A stretch of 64,000 bases of DNA. Source: Eubacterium uniforme. Lineage in GTDB: Bacteria > Bacillota > Clostridia > Lachnospirales > Lachnospiraceae. A program made the translations under genes and the position numbers. The notes under the pieces were generated by a model. The model did no database searches, was not told the origin of the DNA, and saw only the letters and a program-made list of their open reading frames with translations. Each line of letters starts with the position of its first letter. The stretch's first letter is position 1. This document shows, piece by piece, positions 44,953 through 54,129 of this stretch. The stretch lies in contig NZ_FUXZ01000016.1 in NCBI RefSeq assembly GCF_900167115.1, forward strand, positions 1 to 64,000, read 5' to 3'.

Positions 44953-45774
44953 ATGAGTAAAAGAAAGAAAATGCTTGTTGTCGATATCGACGGCACATTA
45001 GTTAATGATGAAAAAGAGATTACAAAGAAGACTTTAGAGAAGCTTCATATGATGATTGATGAAGGTCATTATGTTGTAATCGCTACGGGCAGACCTACTA
45101 AGGGAGTTAAGAAGATTGCTAAAAAACTTAACTTTGACAATAAAGGTGGTTATGTTGTTTCATTTAATGGTGCTAGAGTAGTGGACTGGAAGAGTGAAGA
45201 GGTTTTATATGAGAAATCTCTTGAAAATAAGTTCATTCCTGAAATCTTAGAGAAAGTTAAGGAATATGATTTGGGATTTGTTACTTATGACAAGGATCAT
45301 ATCATAGCAGGAACAGATGTTGATGAGTATATGTCACTTGAATCAAAGATTACAGACATAGCAGTTAAGGAACCTGATGATTTCTTTGAATATGTTAATT
45401 TTGATGTAAGTAAGTGCATTATCACATGTGATCCTAAGATTGCAGGTGAATTTGAAAATAAATTCCAAAAGATGAGCAGAGGACGTTATGAAGTATATCG
45501 TTCTGCTGATTTCTTTATTGATGTTGTTGCAAAGGGCGTTGATAAATATAGTGCAGTTGAAGAACTTGCTAAGAAGCTTGGAGTAGAACATAGAGATGTT
45601 ATATGCTGTGGAGATAGCTATAATGATATTTCAATGATTGAAGGAGCTGGAATTGGTGTTGCCATGGGTAATGCCGTTGATGAAGCTAAGTCTGTTGCTG
45701 ATTATGTTACATTATCTAATAATGATGATGGTATTGCAAAGGTAATAGATAAGTTCGTTTTTAACATTGCCTAG
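44953..45774 (+). CDS. Cof-type HAD-IIB phosphatase
   Basis: This 273-residue hydrolase has the HAD nucleophile motif VVDIDGTLVNDEKEI, motif II in VVIATGRPTKG, and motif IV in VICCGDSYNDISMIEGAG followed by GVAMGNAVDEAKSVADYVT. The C2B cap domain marks it as a sugar-phosphate or cofactor phosphatase of the Cof group; the substrate is unknown. AGAAAGG precedes the ATG at 44953. It is a single gene between hisC and gpmI. Confidence 0.93.
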   Translation: MSKRKKMLVVDIDGTLVNDEKEITKKTLEKLHMMIDEGHYVVIATGRPTKGVKKIAKKLNFDNKGGYVVSFNGARVVDWKSEEVLYEKSLENKFIPEILEKVKEYDLGFVTYDKDHIIAGTDVDEYMSLESKITDIAVKEPDDFFEYVNFDVSKCIITCDPKIAGEFENKFQKMSRGRYEVYRSADFFIDVVAKGVDKYSAVEELAKKLGVEHRDVICCGDSYNDISMIEGAGIGVAMGNAVDEAKSVADYVTLSNNDDGIAKVIDKFVFNIA

Positions 45775-45851
45775 ATTTATTTAATAGTAATGTCACTTAA
45801 TGATAAGTTAAAGAACATATAATAGAAACATAAAAATTAAGGAGAAAAATA

Positions 45852-47393
45852 ATGAGTAAAAAACCAACAGTATTATTGATTTTAGACGGATATGGATTAT
45901 CTGACACAAAAGAAGGTAACGGTGTTGCACTTGCTAATACACCTGTTATGGATAAACTTATGGCAGAGTATCCATTTGTTAAAGGATATGCTTCAGGTAT
46001 GGCTGTAGGTCTTCCTGATGGACAGATGGGTAATTCAGAAGTAGGACACCTTAATATGGGTGCTGGTAGAATTGTATACCAGGAACTTACAAGAATTACA
46101 AAAGAAATTGAAGATGGTACATTCTTTGAAAATGAAGCTTTGGTAGAAGCTATGGAGAATGCTAAGAAGAATGATTCAGCGGTTCATTTCTTTGGCCTTT
46201 TATCAGACGGTGGTGTTCATAGCCACATTACACATATGTATGGTATTCTTGAAATGGCTAAAAGATATGGTATTGAAAAGGTTTATTTACATGCATTTTT
46301 AGATGGTAGAGATACACCTCCATCATCAGCAGCTGATTACATGCAGCAGATGGTTGATAAGATGGCAGAAGTTGGTGTTGGTGAAGTTGCTTCAGTTTCA
46401 GGTCGTTACTATGCAATGGATAGAGATAACAACTGGGATAGAGTTGAAAAAGCTTACCTTGCTATTACGAAGGGTGAGGGCGAACAGGCAGAGAATCCAG
46501 TTGAAGCAATTAAGACAAGTTATGCTAATGATGTAACTGATGAATTTATGATTCCTACAGTAATCACAAAGAATGGTGCTCCTGTAGCAACAGTTAAGGA
46601 TGGAGATTCAGTTGTATTCTGTAATTTCAGACCTGATAGAGCTAGAGAAATGACAAGAGCATTCTGTAGTGATGACTTTACAGGATTTAATAGAGAAAAG
46701 AAACTTGATCTTGTATTTGTATGTTATACAGAGTATGATGTTACAATTCCTAATAAGCTTATCGCTTTTAAGAAGGTTGAGATTACAAATACATTTGGTG
46801 AGTTCCTTGCAAAACAGGGACTTAAGCAGGCTAGAATCGCTGAAACAGAGAAGTATGCTCACGTAACATTCTTCTTCAATGGCGGTGTTGAAGAACCTAA
46901 TGAAGGTGAAACAAGAATCTTAGTTGATTCACCTAAGTATGTTCCAACATACGATAAGAAGCCAAGAATGAGCGCTTATACAGTATGTGATGAATTATCA
47001 AAGGCAATCACAAGTGGTGAGTATGATGTAATTATTTGTAACTTCGCTAATCCAGACATGGTTGGTCATACTGGTGTTATTCCATCAGTTGTTGAAGCTA
47101 TTGAAGTTATTGATAAATGTGTAGGTGAAATTGTAAACTTCATTAAGGAAGTTGATGGACAGTTATTCATTTGTGCTGACCATGGTAATGCTGAAATGCT
47201 TATTGATCCTGAATCAGGTGATCCATTCACAGCTCATACAACTAACCCAGTACCATTTATCTTAGTAAATGCTGATCCTTCATATAAGCTTCGTGAAAAT
47301 GGCGTACTTGCTGATATCGTTCCAACACTCATTGATATTATGGGTCTTGAACAGCCAGCAGAAATGACAGGTAAATCACTTATTATTAAATAA
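45852..47393 (+). CDS. gpmI: 2,3-bisphosphoglycerate-independent phosphoglycerate mutase
   Basis: This 513-residue metal-dependent mutase interconverts 3- and 2-phosphoglycerate. LLILDGYGLSDTKEGN supplies the first metal Asp, the phosphoserine is in QMGNSEVGHLNMGAG, FLDGRDTPP and FCNFRPDRAREM bind substrate, and ADHGNAEMLIDP carries the second metal site. Full length. AAGGAG precedes the ATG, and a strong terminator follows the stop. Confidence 0.97.
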   Translation: MSKKPTVLLILDGYGLSDTKEGNGVALANTPVMDKLMAEYPFVKGYASGMAVGLPDGQMGNSEVGHLNMGAGRIVYQELTRITKEIEDGTFFENEALVEAMENAKKNDSAVHFFGLLSDGGVHSHITHMYGILEMAKRYGIEKVYLHAFLDGRDTPPSSAADYMQQMVDKMAEVGVGEVASVSGRYYAMDRDNNWDRVEKAYLAITKGEGEQAENPVEAIKTSYANDVTDEFMIPTVITKNGAPVATVKDGDSVVFCNFRPDRAREMTRAFCSDDFTGFNREKKLDLVFVCYTEYDVTIPNKLIAFKKVEITNTFGEFLAKQGLKQARIAETEKYAHVTFFFNGGVEEPNEGETRILVDSPKYVPTYDKKPRMSAYTVCDELSKAITSGEYDVIICNFANPDMVGHTGVIPSVVEAIEVIDKCVGEIVNFIKEVDGQLFICADHGNAEMLIDPESGDPFTAHTTNPVPFILVNADPSYKLRENGVLADIVPTLIDIMGLEQPAEMTGKSLIIK

Positions 47394-47402
47394 TTAAAAT
47401 AT

Positions 47403-47437
47403 AATAAAAACTGAGCTTTATTGCTCAGTTTTTATTA
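47403..47437 (+). terminator. Terminator of gpmI
   Basis: AATAAAAACTGAGC and GCTCAGTTTTTATT form a 14-bp perfect stem around TTTATT. Confidence 0.93.
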
Positions 47438-47495
47438 GTTTTAGGAGAATATTTTTATATCCTTTAATACTACATATTGAAATGCTAAAAAATAG

Positions 47496-47524
47496 TTGCA
47501 TATTATAAAGATGTATGATAAACT
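47496..47524 (+). promoter_or_regulatory. Promoter of secG
   Basis: TTGCAT (47496-47501), 17 bp, then TAAACT (47519-47524) with an extended TGA before it. About 40 bases here (47481-47520, starting AATGCTAAAAAA) closely match the promoter region of the sugar-binding lipoprotein at 62035-62074. Confidence 0.6.
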
Positions 47525-47560
47525 AGTAAAAGTTGTTTAGAAAGATTAGGAGGTGTAAAT

Positions 47561-47818
47561 ATGCTAGGAATGATTAGTTCACCATTACCAATAAAAATAT
47601 TAGCCGTTGTATTTATAGTACTTTGTATTGCACTTACAACTGTAGTTCTTATGCAAGAAGGTAAGTCAGCAGGTCTTACTGGAGCAATTAATGGCGCTGC
47701 AGATACATATATGGGTAAAAATAGAGGACGTTCAATTGAAGGAAAGTTAGAGAGAGTAACTAAGGTTTTTATTTTCCTTTTCTTCGTAATTGCAATTGTT
47801 CTTAACCTTAAATTTTAG
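47561..47818 (+). CDS. secG: Preprotein translocase subunit SecG
   Basis: This 85-residue protein has two membrane helices (about 10-28 and 63-83) and the conserved VLMQEGKSAGLTGAING loop with the MGKNRGRSIEGKL basic region between them. It supports SecYEG-dependent export. AGGAGG precedes the ATG. A terminator follows, and rnr, often its neighbour in Firmicutes, lies next. Confidence 0.92.
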   Translation: MLGMISSPLPIKILAVVFIVLCIALTTVVLMQEGKSAGLTGAINGAADTYMGKNRGRSIEGKLERVTKVFIFLFFVIAIVLNLKF

Positions 47819-47834
47819 TTTTATTGCAATGTAG

Positions 47835-47863
47835 AGACTTAGGTTACGGCCTAAGTCTTTTTT
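47835..47863 (+). terminator. Terminator of secG
   Basis: AGACTTAGG and CCTAAGTCT form a 9-bp stem around TTACGG, followed by T5. Confidence 0.92.
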
Positions 47864-47874
47864 GTTATCCACGA

Positions 47875-48086
47875 CGAGCCAAGTGAAAATCTGTGCTTGC
47901 ACGGAGATTTTCATTTGGCGACCGTGTAATCACTGAGAAGAAGCGAAGCGGATTCGAAGTGCTTGCACGACGTGAAAAATCTGTGCTTGCACGGAGATTT
48001 TCATTTGGCGACCGTGTAATCACTGAGAAGAAGCGAAGCGGATTCGAAGTGTTTGCACGACGTGAAAAATCTGTGCTTGCACGGAG
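47875..48086 (+). repeat. 90-bp tandem repeat (structured family B) in the rnr leader
   Basis: Two full 90-bp units (47891-47980 and 47981-48070) differ at a single base; a third starts at 48071 and breaks off after 16 bases. Each unit contains the hairpin AAATCT-GTGC-tt-GCAC-gg-AGATTT, TTTGGCGACCG, CACT, AAGCGAAGCGG and AAGTG. The first copy is preceded by CGAGCCAAGT, giving the same motif order as the lepB leader. Units are in phase as 30 codons, but the apparent frame has no ribosome-binding site. Confidence 0.9.
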
Positions 48087-48119
48087 TGGATATATATGAT
48101 AATAAAAAGGATGATTTGT

Positions 48120-50342
48120 ATGGATATAGGAAAGAAAAATAATAGAAAAAAGATTTTAATGGATATATTTGAAGATAAGCATTATGTTCCGATGAAGATA
48201 AAGGAACTTGCTATTCTTCTTAATGTAAAAAAAGAGGATAGAGAAGAACTTGAAGAAGTATTAAATGAATTAATAAGTGAGGGGAAGATTGCTCTTTCAA
48301 AAAGAGGAAAGTATGCCCTTGCCAAAGATGAGATTTATACAGGTATTTTTGAAAGCAATGAAAGAGGATATGGTTTTGTTACTGTAGAAGGATTTGAAGA
48401 GGATTTCTTTATTCCTGAAAAGTATACTATGGATGCTTTTTATCATGATACCGTTCAGATTCAGGTTATTCATGATGGTGGAAGTTCAGCTGGAAGAAGT
48501 GGAAAAGTTAGAAGAACAGAAGCTAAGATAGTAAAGATATTAGATCATGAAATTAAGAAGATTGTTGGATATTATAAGAAGAGCAAGAACTTTGGTTTCG
48601 TGATTCCTGATAATAGAAAGATAACAAGTGATATTTATATTCCTTCAAAGTTATCAGAGGTTGCCGAAAGTGGTCAGAAAGTAGTTTGTGAAATTACTGA
48701 ATATGGTTCATTTAAGAGAAAACCAGAGGGAAAGATTATTGAGGTTATTGGATATGCCACAGAACCTGGTGCTGATATTACATCAATTGTTAGAGCGTAT
48801 GACATACCGGAAGAATTCCCTGAGGAAGTACAAAATTATCTTGTAAATGTTCCTGATGTTGTTGAAGAAAAAGCAATTGAAGGAAGATTTGATTTAAGAG
48901 GTGAGTATACTATTACTATTGATGGTGAGGATGCAAAGGATTTAGATGATGCCATCACTATTAGTAGGAATGGTGATGTTTATACATTAGGCGTTCATAT
49001 TGCAGATGTTTCACAGTATGTTACAGAGGGAAATCCACTTGATAAGGAAGCACTTAAGCGAGGTACAAGTGTGTATCTTGCAGATAGAGTTATTCCTATG
49101 TTACCGAGAAAGTTAAGTAATGGCATATGCTCACTTAATGAGGGAGTTGACAGACTTGCTCTTAGTTGTATTATGGATATTGATAAGACAGGTAAAGTTA
49201 TTAATCATAATATAACAGAAACTGTCATTAAAGTTAGTAAGAGATGCAGTTATAATGAGATTTATGCGATTATAAAAGGTTCTATTGATAATGAAGATGG
49301 ATTATGTGAAGAAGGTGAAGGTTCTAATGTTGATGAAAAATATTTAGAGATTGTAAATAATTCACCTGAATGGCTTATAGAAATGACTAAGGTTATGCTC
49401 GAGTTATCAAGGATTATTCGAGAAAAAAGATATAAGCGTGGTGCAATTGACTTTGATTTTCCAGAAAGCAAGATTATTCTTGATGAAAAAGGCAAAGTTG
49501 TTGACATTAAGGCTTATGATAGAAATAGAGCAACTAAAATTATCGAGGACTTTATGCTTATAGCTAATGAAACTGTGGCTGAGAATTTTTTCTGGCTTGA
49601 GGTACCATTTGCTTATAGAACTCATGAAACTCCTGATAATGAGAAGATGAAACAGTTATCTACGTTTATTAATAACTTTGGATATGTTATGCATTTTGGT
49701 GGTGATGATGTTCATCCAAAGGAACTTCAAAAATTACTTGATAATATTGAAGGTACGGATGAAGAAAACATGATTAGCAGAATTACGCTTCGTTCTATGA
49801 AGAGAGCCATGTATTCACCTGATTGTACAGGTCATTTTGGCCTTGCAGCGAAGTACTATTGTCATTTTACATCACCTATTAGAAGATATCCGGATTTACA
49901 GATTCACAGAATTATAAAACAGTATTTACATGGGCAAATGGATGGTAAATACATTGCTCATTATAAAAAGATATTACCAGATGTATGTAAGAATTCATCG
50001 ACACTTGAAAGAAGAGCTGATGAGGCTGAAAGAGAAGTAGAGAAACTTAAGAAGGTTATTTACATGTCAGATAAGATTGGTGAGGAGTATGAAGGTGTTG
50101 TCAGTGGTGTAACACGTTTTGGTATGTACGTTGAATTGCCAAATACTGTTGAGGGCATGGTTAGAATATCGGATATTGAAGGGGATTTCTTTGAACTTGA
50201 TGAGGAGCATTTTGAACTTGTCGGTAATCTTACAAATAAAAGATATAAGCTAGGACAGAAAGTAAAGATTTGGGTTTATGATACTGATAAAATTATGAAG
50301 ACTATTGATTTTAAACTTGTAAATGAAAATAATAATGAATAG
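48120..50342 (+). CDS. rnr: Ribonuclease R
   Basis: About 740 residues. This 3'-5' exoribonuclease has an N-terminal winged helix, cold-shock domains (GIFESNERGYGFVTVEG), the RNB catalytic domain with TIDGEDAKDLDDAITI acidic residues, and a C-terminal S1 domain (EEYEGVVSGVTRFGMYVELPN). I choose the ATG at 48120, nine bases after AAAGGATGA, over the upstream ATG at 48096. RNase R cooperates with SmpB and tmRNA in degrading non-stop mRNAs, and both follow directly. Confidence 0.95.
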   Translation: MDIGKKNNRKKILMDIFEDKHYVPMKIKELAILLNVKKEDREELEEVLNELISEGKIALSKRGKYALAKDEIYTGIFESNERGYGFVTVEGFEEDFFIPEKYTMDAFYHDTVQIQVIHDGGSSAGRSGKVRRTEAKIVKILDHEIKKIVGYYKKSKNFGFVIPDNRKITSDIYIPSKLSEVAESGQKVVCEITEYGSFKRKPEGKIIEVIGYATEPGADITSIVRAYDIPEEFPEEVQNYLVNVPDVVEEKAIEGRFDLRGEYTITIDGEDAKDLDDAITISRNGDVYTLGVHIADVSQYVTEGNPLDKEALKRGTSVYLADRVIPMLPRKLSNGICSLNEGVDRLALSCIMDIDKTGKVINHNITETVIKVSKRCSYNEIYAIIKGSIDNEDGLCEEGEGSNVDEKYLEIVNNSPEWLIEMTKVMLELSRIIREKRYKRGAIDFDFPESKIILDEKGKVVDIKAYDRNRATKIIEDFMLIANETVAENFFWLEVPFAYRTHETPDNEKMKQLSTFINNFGYVMHFGGDDVHPKELQKLLDNIEGTDEENMISRITLRSMKRAMYSPDCTGHFGLAAKYYCHFTSPIRRYPDLQIHRIIKQYLHGQMDGKYIAHYKKILPDVCKNSSTLERRADEAEREVEKLKKVIYMSDKIGEEYEGVVSGVTRFGMYVELPNTVEGMVRISDIEGDFFELDEEHFELVGNLTNKRYKLGQKVKIWVYDTDKIMKTIDFKLVNENNNE

Positions 50343-50407
50343 TTATTAATTGAAAAGTAATTAACTAGAATTAGTGATAATGATTGTAATATAAAGGATG
50401 GTAGGAT

Positions 50408-50881
50408 ATGGCTAAATCACATGGAGAGAAGCTTATAGCGAACAATAAAAAAGCGTATCATGATTATTTCATAAAAGATACTTATGAAGCTGGAATTGAG
50501 CTTTTTGGTACAGAAGTAAAATCCTTAAGAATGGGAAAGTGTTCTTTAAAGGAATCTTTTATAAGAATAGATAATAAGGGTGAAGTAATGGTTTATGGAA
50601 TGCATATTTCACCATATGAAAAAGGTAATATTTTTAATAAAGATCCACTTCGTCCAAGAAAACTATTGCTTCATAAATATGAAATTAATAAGCTTAAGGC
50701 TGAAATTGAGCAAAAAGGATTTACAATTGTTCCTTTAAAGGTCTATTTTAAAGGTGGTCTTGCTAAAGTCGAGATTGGTCTTGCACAGGGTAAGAAGCTT
50801 TATGATAAGAGAGAAACTCTTGCAAAGAAGGATCAGCAGAGAGATATAGAAAGAGCATTTGCTAATAAAGGAAAATACTAA
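50408..50881 (+). CDS. smpB: SsrA-binding protein
   Basis: This 157-residue protein brings tmRNA to stalled ribosomes. [50 protein letters not shown] and the basic tail [19 protein letters not shown] are typical. The ATG at 50408 follows AAGGATGG. It lies between rnr and ssrA, completing the trans-translation set. Confidence 0.97.
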   Translation: MAKSHGEKLIANNKKAYHDYFIKDTYEAGIELFGTEVKSLRMGKCSLKESFIRIDNKGEVMVYGMHISPYEKGNIFNKDPLRPRKLLLHKYEINKLKAEIEQKGFTIVPLKVYFKGGLAKVEIGLAQGKKLYDKRETLAKKDQQRDIERAFANKGKY

Positions 50882-50956
50882 AATTATGATAAAATCTAGT
50901 GGTTTATAGTTTTAAACAATATATATAAACGCTTTATAGTAATAGTTGGTATAAAC

Positions 50957-50985
50957 TTGACATAAGTAGGGTAAAATAGTAAAAT
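50957..50985 (+). promoter_or_regulatory. Promoter of tmRNA
   Basis: TTGACA (50957-50962) and TAAAAT (50980-50985) are 17 bp apart, about 20 bases before the mature 5' end. Confidence 0.85.
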
Positions 50986-51007
50986 TATGTTGTGTAAATA
51001 CCAGTGA

Positions 51008-51348
51008 GGGCTAGTACTGGTTTCGACGGGGACCATGAAGGTGGAGAAGCGAGCCGGAGTGAATACGTTACATTCTAAAACTTAAATATAAACGCTAACG
51101 AAAATTTAGCTTACGCTGCTTAATTAACGCAGCAGTCTTACCCTTTGCACCTACACTTAGGGATTAAGGCTTCATCTATGTAGGAAACGACTGTATCAAA
51201 GCTTTGAGATGCAGGGCGTATTATGAAGCTACTGAAACTAATTGGTTGTTTGTTCCTTGTTAGTGGAGGGAATGTTAAAGAATAAACTACGCTCGTAGAA
51301 GTACAGTGAATTGATTTTCGGACATGGGTTCAACTCCCATCTAGTCCA
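51008..51348 (+). ncRNA. ssrA: Transfer-messenger RNA
   Basis: The acceptor stem pairs GGGCTAG (51008-51014) with CTAGTCC (51341-51347), leaving discriminator A. The 5' region contains the TGGTTTCGACGGGG signature and the 3' end a T arm with GGGTTCAACTCCC. The tag frame at 51094-51123 reads GCT AAC GAA AAT TTA GCT TAC GCT GCT TAA, giving ANENLAYAA. This sequence accounts for most of the 50882-51415 gap. CCA is not encoded. Confidence 0.96.
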
Positions 51349-51356
51349 TTTGTAAC

Positions 51357-51392
51357 AGTGGGGATTGTTTTTTGTGTCCCCATTATTTTTTT
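51357..51392 (+). terminator. Terminator of tmRNA
   Basis: AGTGGGGA and TCCCCATT form the stem, with an AT8 tail. It ends just upstream of pyk. Confidence 0.85.
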
Positions 51393-51415
51393 GTGAGATG
51401 AGAGGATTATATATT

Positions 51416-52828
51416 ATGAGAAAAACGAAGATTATTTGTACTATAGGTCCATCAAGTGATAACGAAAAAACGTTAAAAGCCATGATTAAGGCAGGCATGA
51501 ATGTTGCGAGACTTAATTTCTCTCATGGCACACATGAGGAACATCAGATGAAAATTGACCTTATAAAGAAGGTTAGAGATGAAATTGATGCACCAATTCC
51601 AATTATGCTTGATACAAAGGGACCAGAATATAGAATTAAAACTTTTAAGGATAAGAAAATCACATTAAGTGAAGGTGATAAATTTACATTCACTACAAAG
51701 GATATTGAAGGTGATCAGGAGAAAGTATCTGTAACATATAAGGATTTACCTAAGGATATATCTGTTGGTGATAAGATTTTAGTTAATAATGGTTTGGTAA
51801 TCTTAAAGGTTACTGATGTAAAGGGCGATGATGTTAATTGTATTTGTGAAACAGGTGGTGTTTTATCAGATAGAAAGAGCATGAATTTCCCTAATAAAGT
51901 TATGAAGAATGATTATCTTAGTGAGCAGGATAAGTCAGACCTTTTATTTGGTATTGAGAATGAAATAGATTTTGTTGCTGCATCATTTGTTTCAAATAAA
52001 AAAGATATGACTGATCTTAGAGCTTTCCTCGATAAGAATGGTGGAGAGAACATTGATATTATAGCTAAGATTGAAAATAGATCAGGTGTTAATAACATTG
52101 ATGAAATATGTGAAATCGCTGATGGTATTATGATTGCCAGAGGTGATCTTGGTGTTGAAATACCATTTATTGAAGTACCTTCTGTTCAGAAGTATTTAAT
52201 TGAAAAGTGTAGACTCCTTGGTAAGAGAGTTATTACGGCAACAGAAATGCTTGAGTCTATGATTAATAATCCAAGACCAACAAGAGCTGAAATTAGTGAT
52301 GTTGCTAATGCTGTATATGATGGTACAAGTGCGATTATGTTATCAGGTGAATCAGCTGCAGGTAAATATCCTGTTGAAGCTGTAACTAACATGGCTCAGA
52401 TTGCTGAGTTTACTGAGAAAAACATAGATTATACACAGTGGTTTTATCATAACAAATATCAGACAAAGAATAATATAGATGCTGTTAGTCATGCAACGTG
52501 TGCCATGGCAATTGATGTTAAGGCAAAGGCTATTGTTGTTGCATCAATTACAGGACAAACAGCAAGAATGGTAAGTCGTTTTAGATGTCCAGTAGACATC
52601 GTTGGAATGACAACTTCAAAACGTGCATGGAGAAAGTTAAACATGAGTTGGGGTGTTACACCGGTATTATCAGAAGAGTTTGAATCAATTGATGTTATGT
52701 TTCATTATGCATTACATAATGCTAAGTCAGTATTTAAATTATCAAAAGGTGATAATGTAGTTTTAACAGGCGGAAAGATAAGTGGTAAGTCTGGTAATAC
52801 AAATACAATAAGGGTTGAAAGCGTATAA
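51416..52828 (+). CDS. pyk: Pyruvate kinase
   Basis: This 470-residue glycolytic enzyme forms pyruvate and ATP from phosphoenolpyruvate. RKTKIICTIGPSSDNEKTL, ARLNFSHGTHEEH, LDTKGPEYRI, AKIENRSGVNNIDEI and MIARGDLGVEIPF with RVITATEMLESM follow the family order. It lacks the C-terminal PEP-utiliser extension seen in some bacilli. The ATG at 51416 is used; upstream in-frame codons fall within the tmRNA terminator. degV follows after 11 bases. Confidence 0.96.
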   Translation: MRKTKIICTIGPSSDNEKTLKAMIKAGMNVARLNFSHGTHEEHQMKIDLIKKVRDEIDAPIPIMLDTKGPEYRIKTFKDKKITLSEGDKFTFTTKDIEGDQEKVSVTYKDLPKDISVGDKILVNNGLVILKVTDVKGDDVNCICETGGVLSDRKSMNFPNKVMKNDYLSEQDKSDLLFGIENEIDFVAASFVSNKKDMTDLRAFLDKNGGENIDIIAKIENRSGVNNIDEICEIADGIMIARGDLGVEIPFIEVPSVQKYLIEKCRLLGKRVITATEMLESMINNPRPTRAEISDVANAVYDGTSAIMLSGESAAGKYPVEAVTNMAQIAEFTEKNIDYTQWFYHNKYQTKNNIDAVSHATCAMAIDVKAKAIVVASITGQTARMVSRFRCPVDIVGMTTSKRAWRKLNMSWGVTPVLSEEFESIDVMFHYALHNAKSVFKLSKGDNVVLTGGKISGKSGNTNTIRVESV

Positions 52829-52839
52829 GGAGGATTTAA

Positions 52840-53724
52840 ATGAGCGATTTCGTATTAAGCTGTTCTTCACCGGCGGATCTTACAAAGGAGCAATTAGAAG
52901 AACTAGGCGTTAGTTATATATTTTTTCATTTCCAATTAGATGGTAAAGATTATTACGATGATTTAGGAAAAACAGTTCCATATAAAGATTTTTTTGATGC
53001 AATGAAGAATGGTTCCATGACTAAAACTTCTCAGATAAATGTGGAGGAATATTACAGTTATTTTGAAGAGTTTTTAAAAGCAGGTAAAGATATTCTTCAT
53101 GTAACACTTTCATCAGGTATTTCAGGTACATATAATTCAGCTATGATAGCAAAAACAGATTTAGAAGAAAAATATCCTGATAGAAAAATCTATATTGTAG
53201 ATTCACTTACAGCAACAGGCGGATACGGATTATTAGTTAAGAAGTTATCTAAACTTAAAGCAGAAGGTAAGAGTATAGAAGAATGTAATCAGTGGGCGCT
53301 TGATAATAGATTAAATATTCAGGCTTGGATATTTACAAGTGATTTAACATATTTAATTAGAGGCGGTAGAGTATCAAAAACATCTGGTACTATTGGAAAT
53401 CTTTTAAATATATGTCCAATGCTTACATTTGACAGAGAAGGAAAACTTGATACAAGATATAAAATTCGAGGAAAGAAAAAAGTTATTAAGGCAGTTGTAG
53501 ATAAGGTTATCGAACAGGCATATGATCATGAAAACTACGCTGATGAAATTTTCATTAACCATGCAGATAATCTTGAAGATGCAAATGCTGTAATTGATGC
53601 ACTTAATGAAAGAATGCCTAACGTTAAAGATAAAATTACACTTAATTGGATTGGAAATTTAATAGGAAGCCATACAGGCCCAGGCCTTATAGGGGTATTC
53701 TTCTTTGGAAATAGAGAAGACTAA
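52840..53724 (+). CDS. DegV family fatty-acid-binding protein
   Basis: This 294-residue protein belongs to the DegV (FakB-like) family, which carries fatty acids for phosphorylation by FakA. The TKTSQINVEEYYSYFEEFL and HVTLSSGISGTYNSA segments, DSLTATGGYGLLV, and the C-terminal SHTGPGLIGVFFFG are typical. AAGGAGG precedes the start, and it is linked to pyk. No FakA kinase is in the window, so the lipid role is from family knowledge only. Confidence 0.93.
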   Translation: MSDFVLSCSSPADLTKEQLEELGVSYIFFHFQLDGKDYYDDLGKTVPYKDFFDAMKNGSMTKTSQINVEEYYSYFEEFLKAGKDILHVTLSSGISGTYNSAMIAKTDLEEKYPDRKIYIVDSLTATGGYGLLVKKLSKLKAEGKSIEECNQWALDNRLNIQAWIFTSDLTYLIRGGRVSKTSGTIGNLLNICPMLTFDREGKLDTRYKIRGKKKVIKAVVDKVIEQAYDHENYADEIFINHADNLEDANAVIDALNERMPNVKDKITLNWIGNLIGSHTGPGLIGVFFFGNRED

Positions 53725-53760
53725 AAAATAACGAGATGATTAGATCATCTCGTTATTTTT
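53724..53760 (+). terminator. Terminator of pyk-degV
   Basis: AAAAATAACGAGATGA and TCATCTCGTTATTTTT form a long perfect stem with a six-base loop. Confidence 0.93.
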
Positions 53761-53808
53761 TATATAACTTGTATACTTGTTTTATTCATATAATTCAATT
53801 TTGTTGGA

Positions 53809-53838
53809 TTGACAATCATAATGTGGTAAAATTATAAA
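53809..53838 (+). promoter_or_regulatory. Promoter of lacZ
   Basis: TTGACA (53809-53814) and TATAAA (53833-53838) are 18 bp apart. The predicted start, about 53844, coincides with the first bases of the long palindrome. Confidence 0.7.
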
Positions 53839-53842
53839 CGTG

Positions 53843-54129
53843 TGATAGTGTATGGTATCAGAATGTATTATTGTGTAGATGACTTTATAAGTTTATATAT
53901 ACACCGAAAACGGTTGAGTGTTTCCTAAATTCTGCGTTCGTCCATGGTATTTTTCTAAACGCTCCGAAAACTCGCAGCTAAAGCTGCTCAAACACGTTCT
54001 GCGCGTTTGAAAAATATACCAAACCTCTCTTGAATTTTTAACGGAAAACTCAAATTGTTTTCTTATGTATATATAAACTTATAAAGTCATCAACGTAATT
54101 TAATTATCTTCTGATAACATACACTATCA
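53843..54129 (+). repeat. Long palindromic leader of lacZ
   Basis: TGATAGTGTATG (53843-53854) is the exact complement of 54118-54129. A 26-bp segment starting GATGACTTTATAAG (53878-53903) is the exact complement of 54066-54091. Between these lies a second, nested stem: GGTAT...TTTTC-AAACGC (from 53946) with GCGTTTGAAAAATATACC (to 54020), enclosing GCAGCT/AGCTGC. The gene-free stretch 53725-54157 consists of the upstream terminator, the promoter and this structure. Confidence 0.88.

Noticed and set aside
47875-48086. Possible CRISPR array
   Set aside because: Units are contiguous 90-bp copies with one difference and no variable spacers; no cas genes are nearby.
47893-48099. 68-residue open frame made of two 30-residue repeats (MLARRFSFGDRVITEKK...)
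   Set aside because: It is a consequence of the 90-bp DNA repeat being divisible by three. It lacks a ribosome-binding site, starts at a rare codon, and the unit folds as non-coding hairpins related to the lepB leader.
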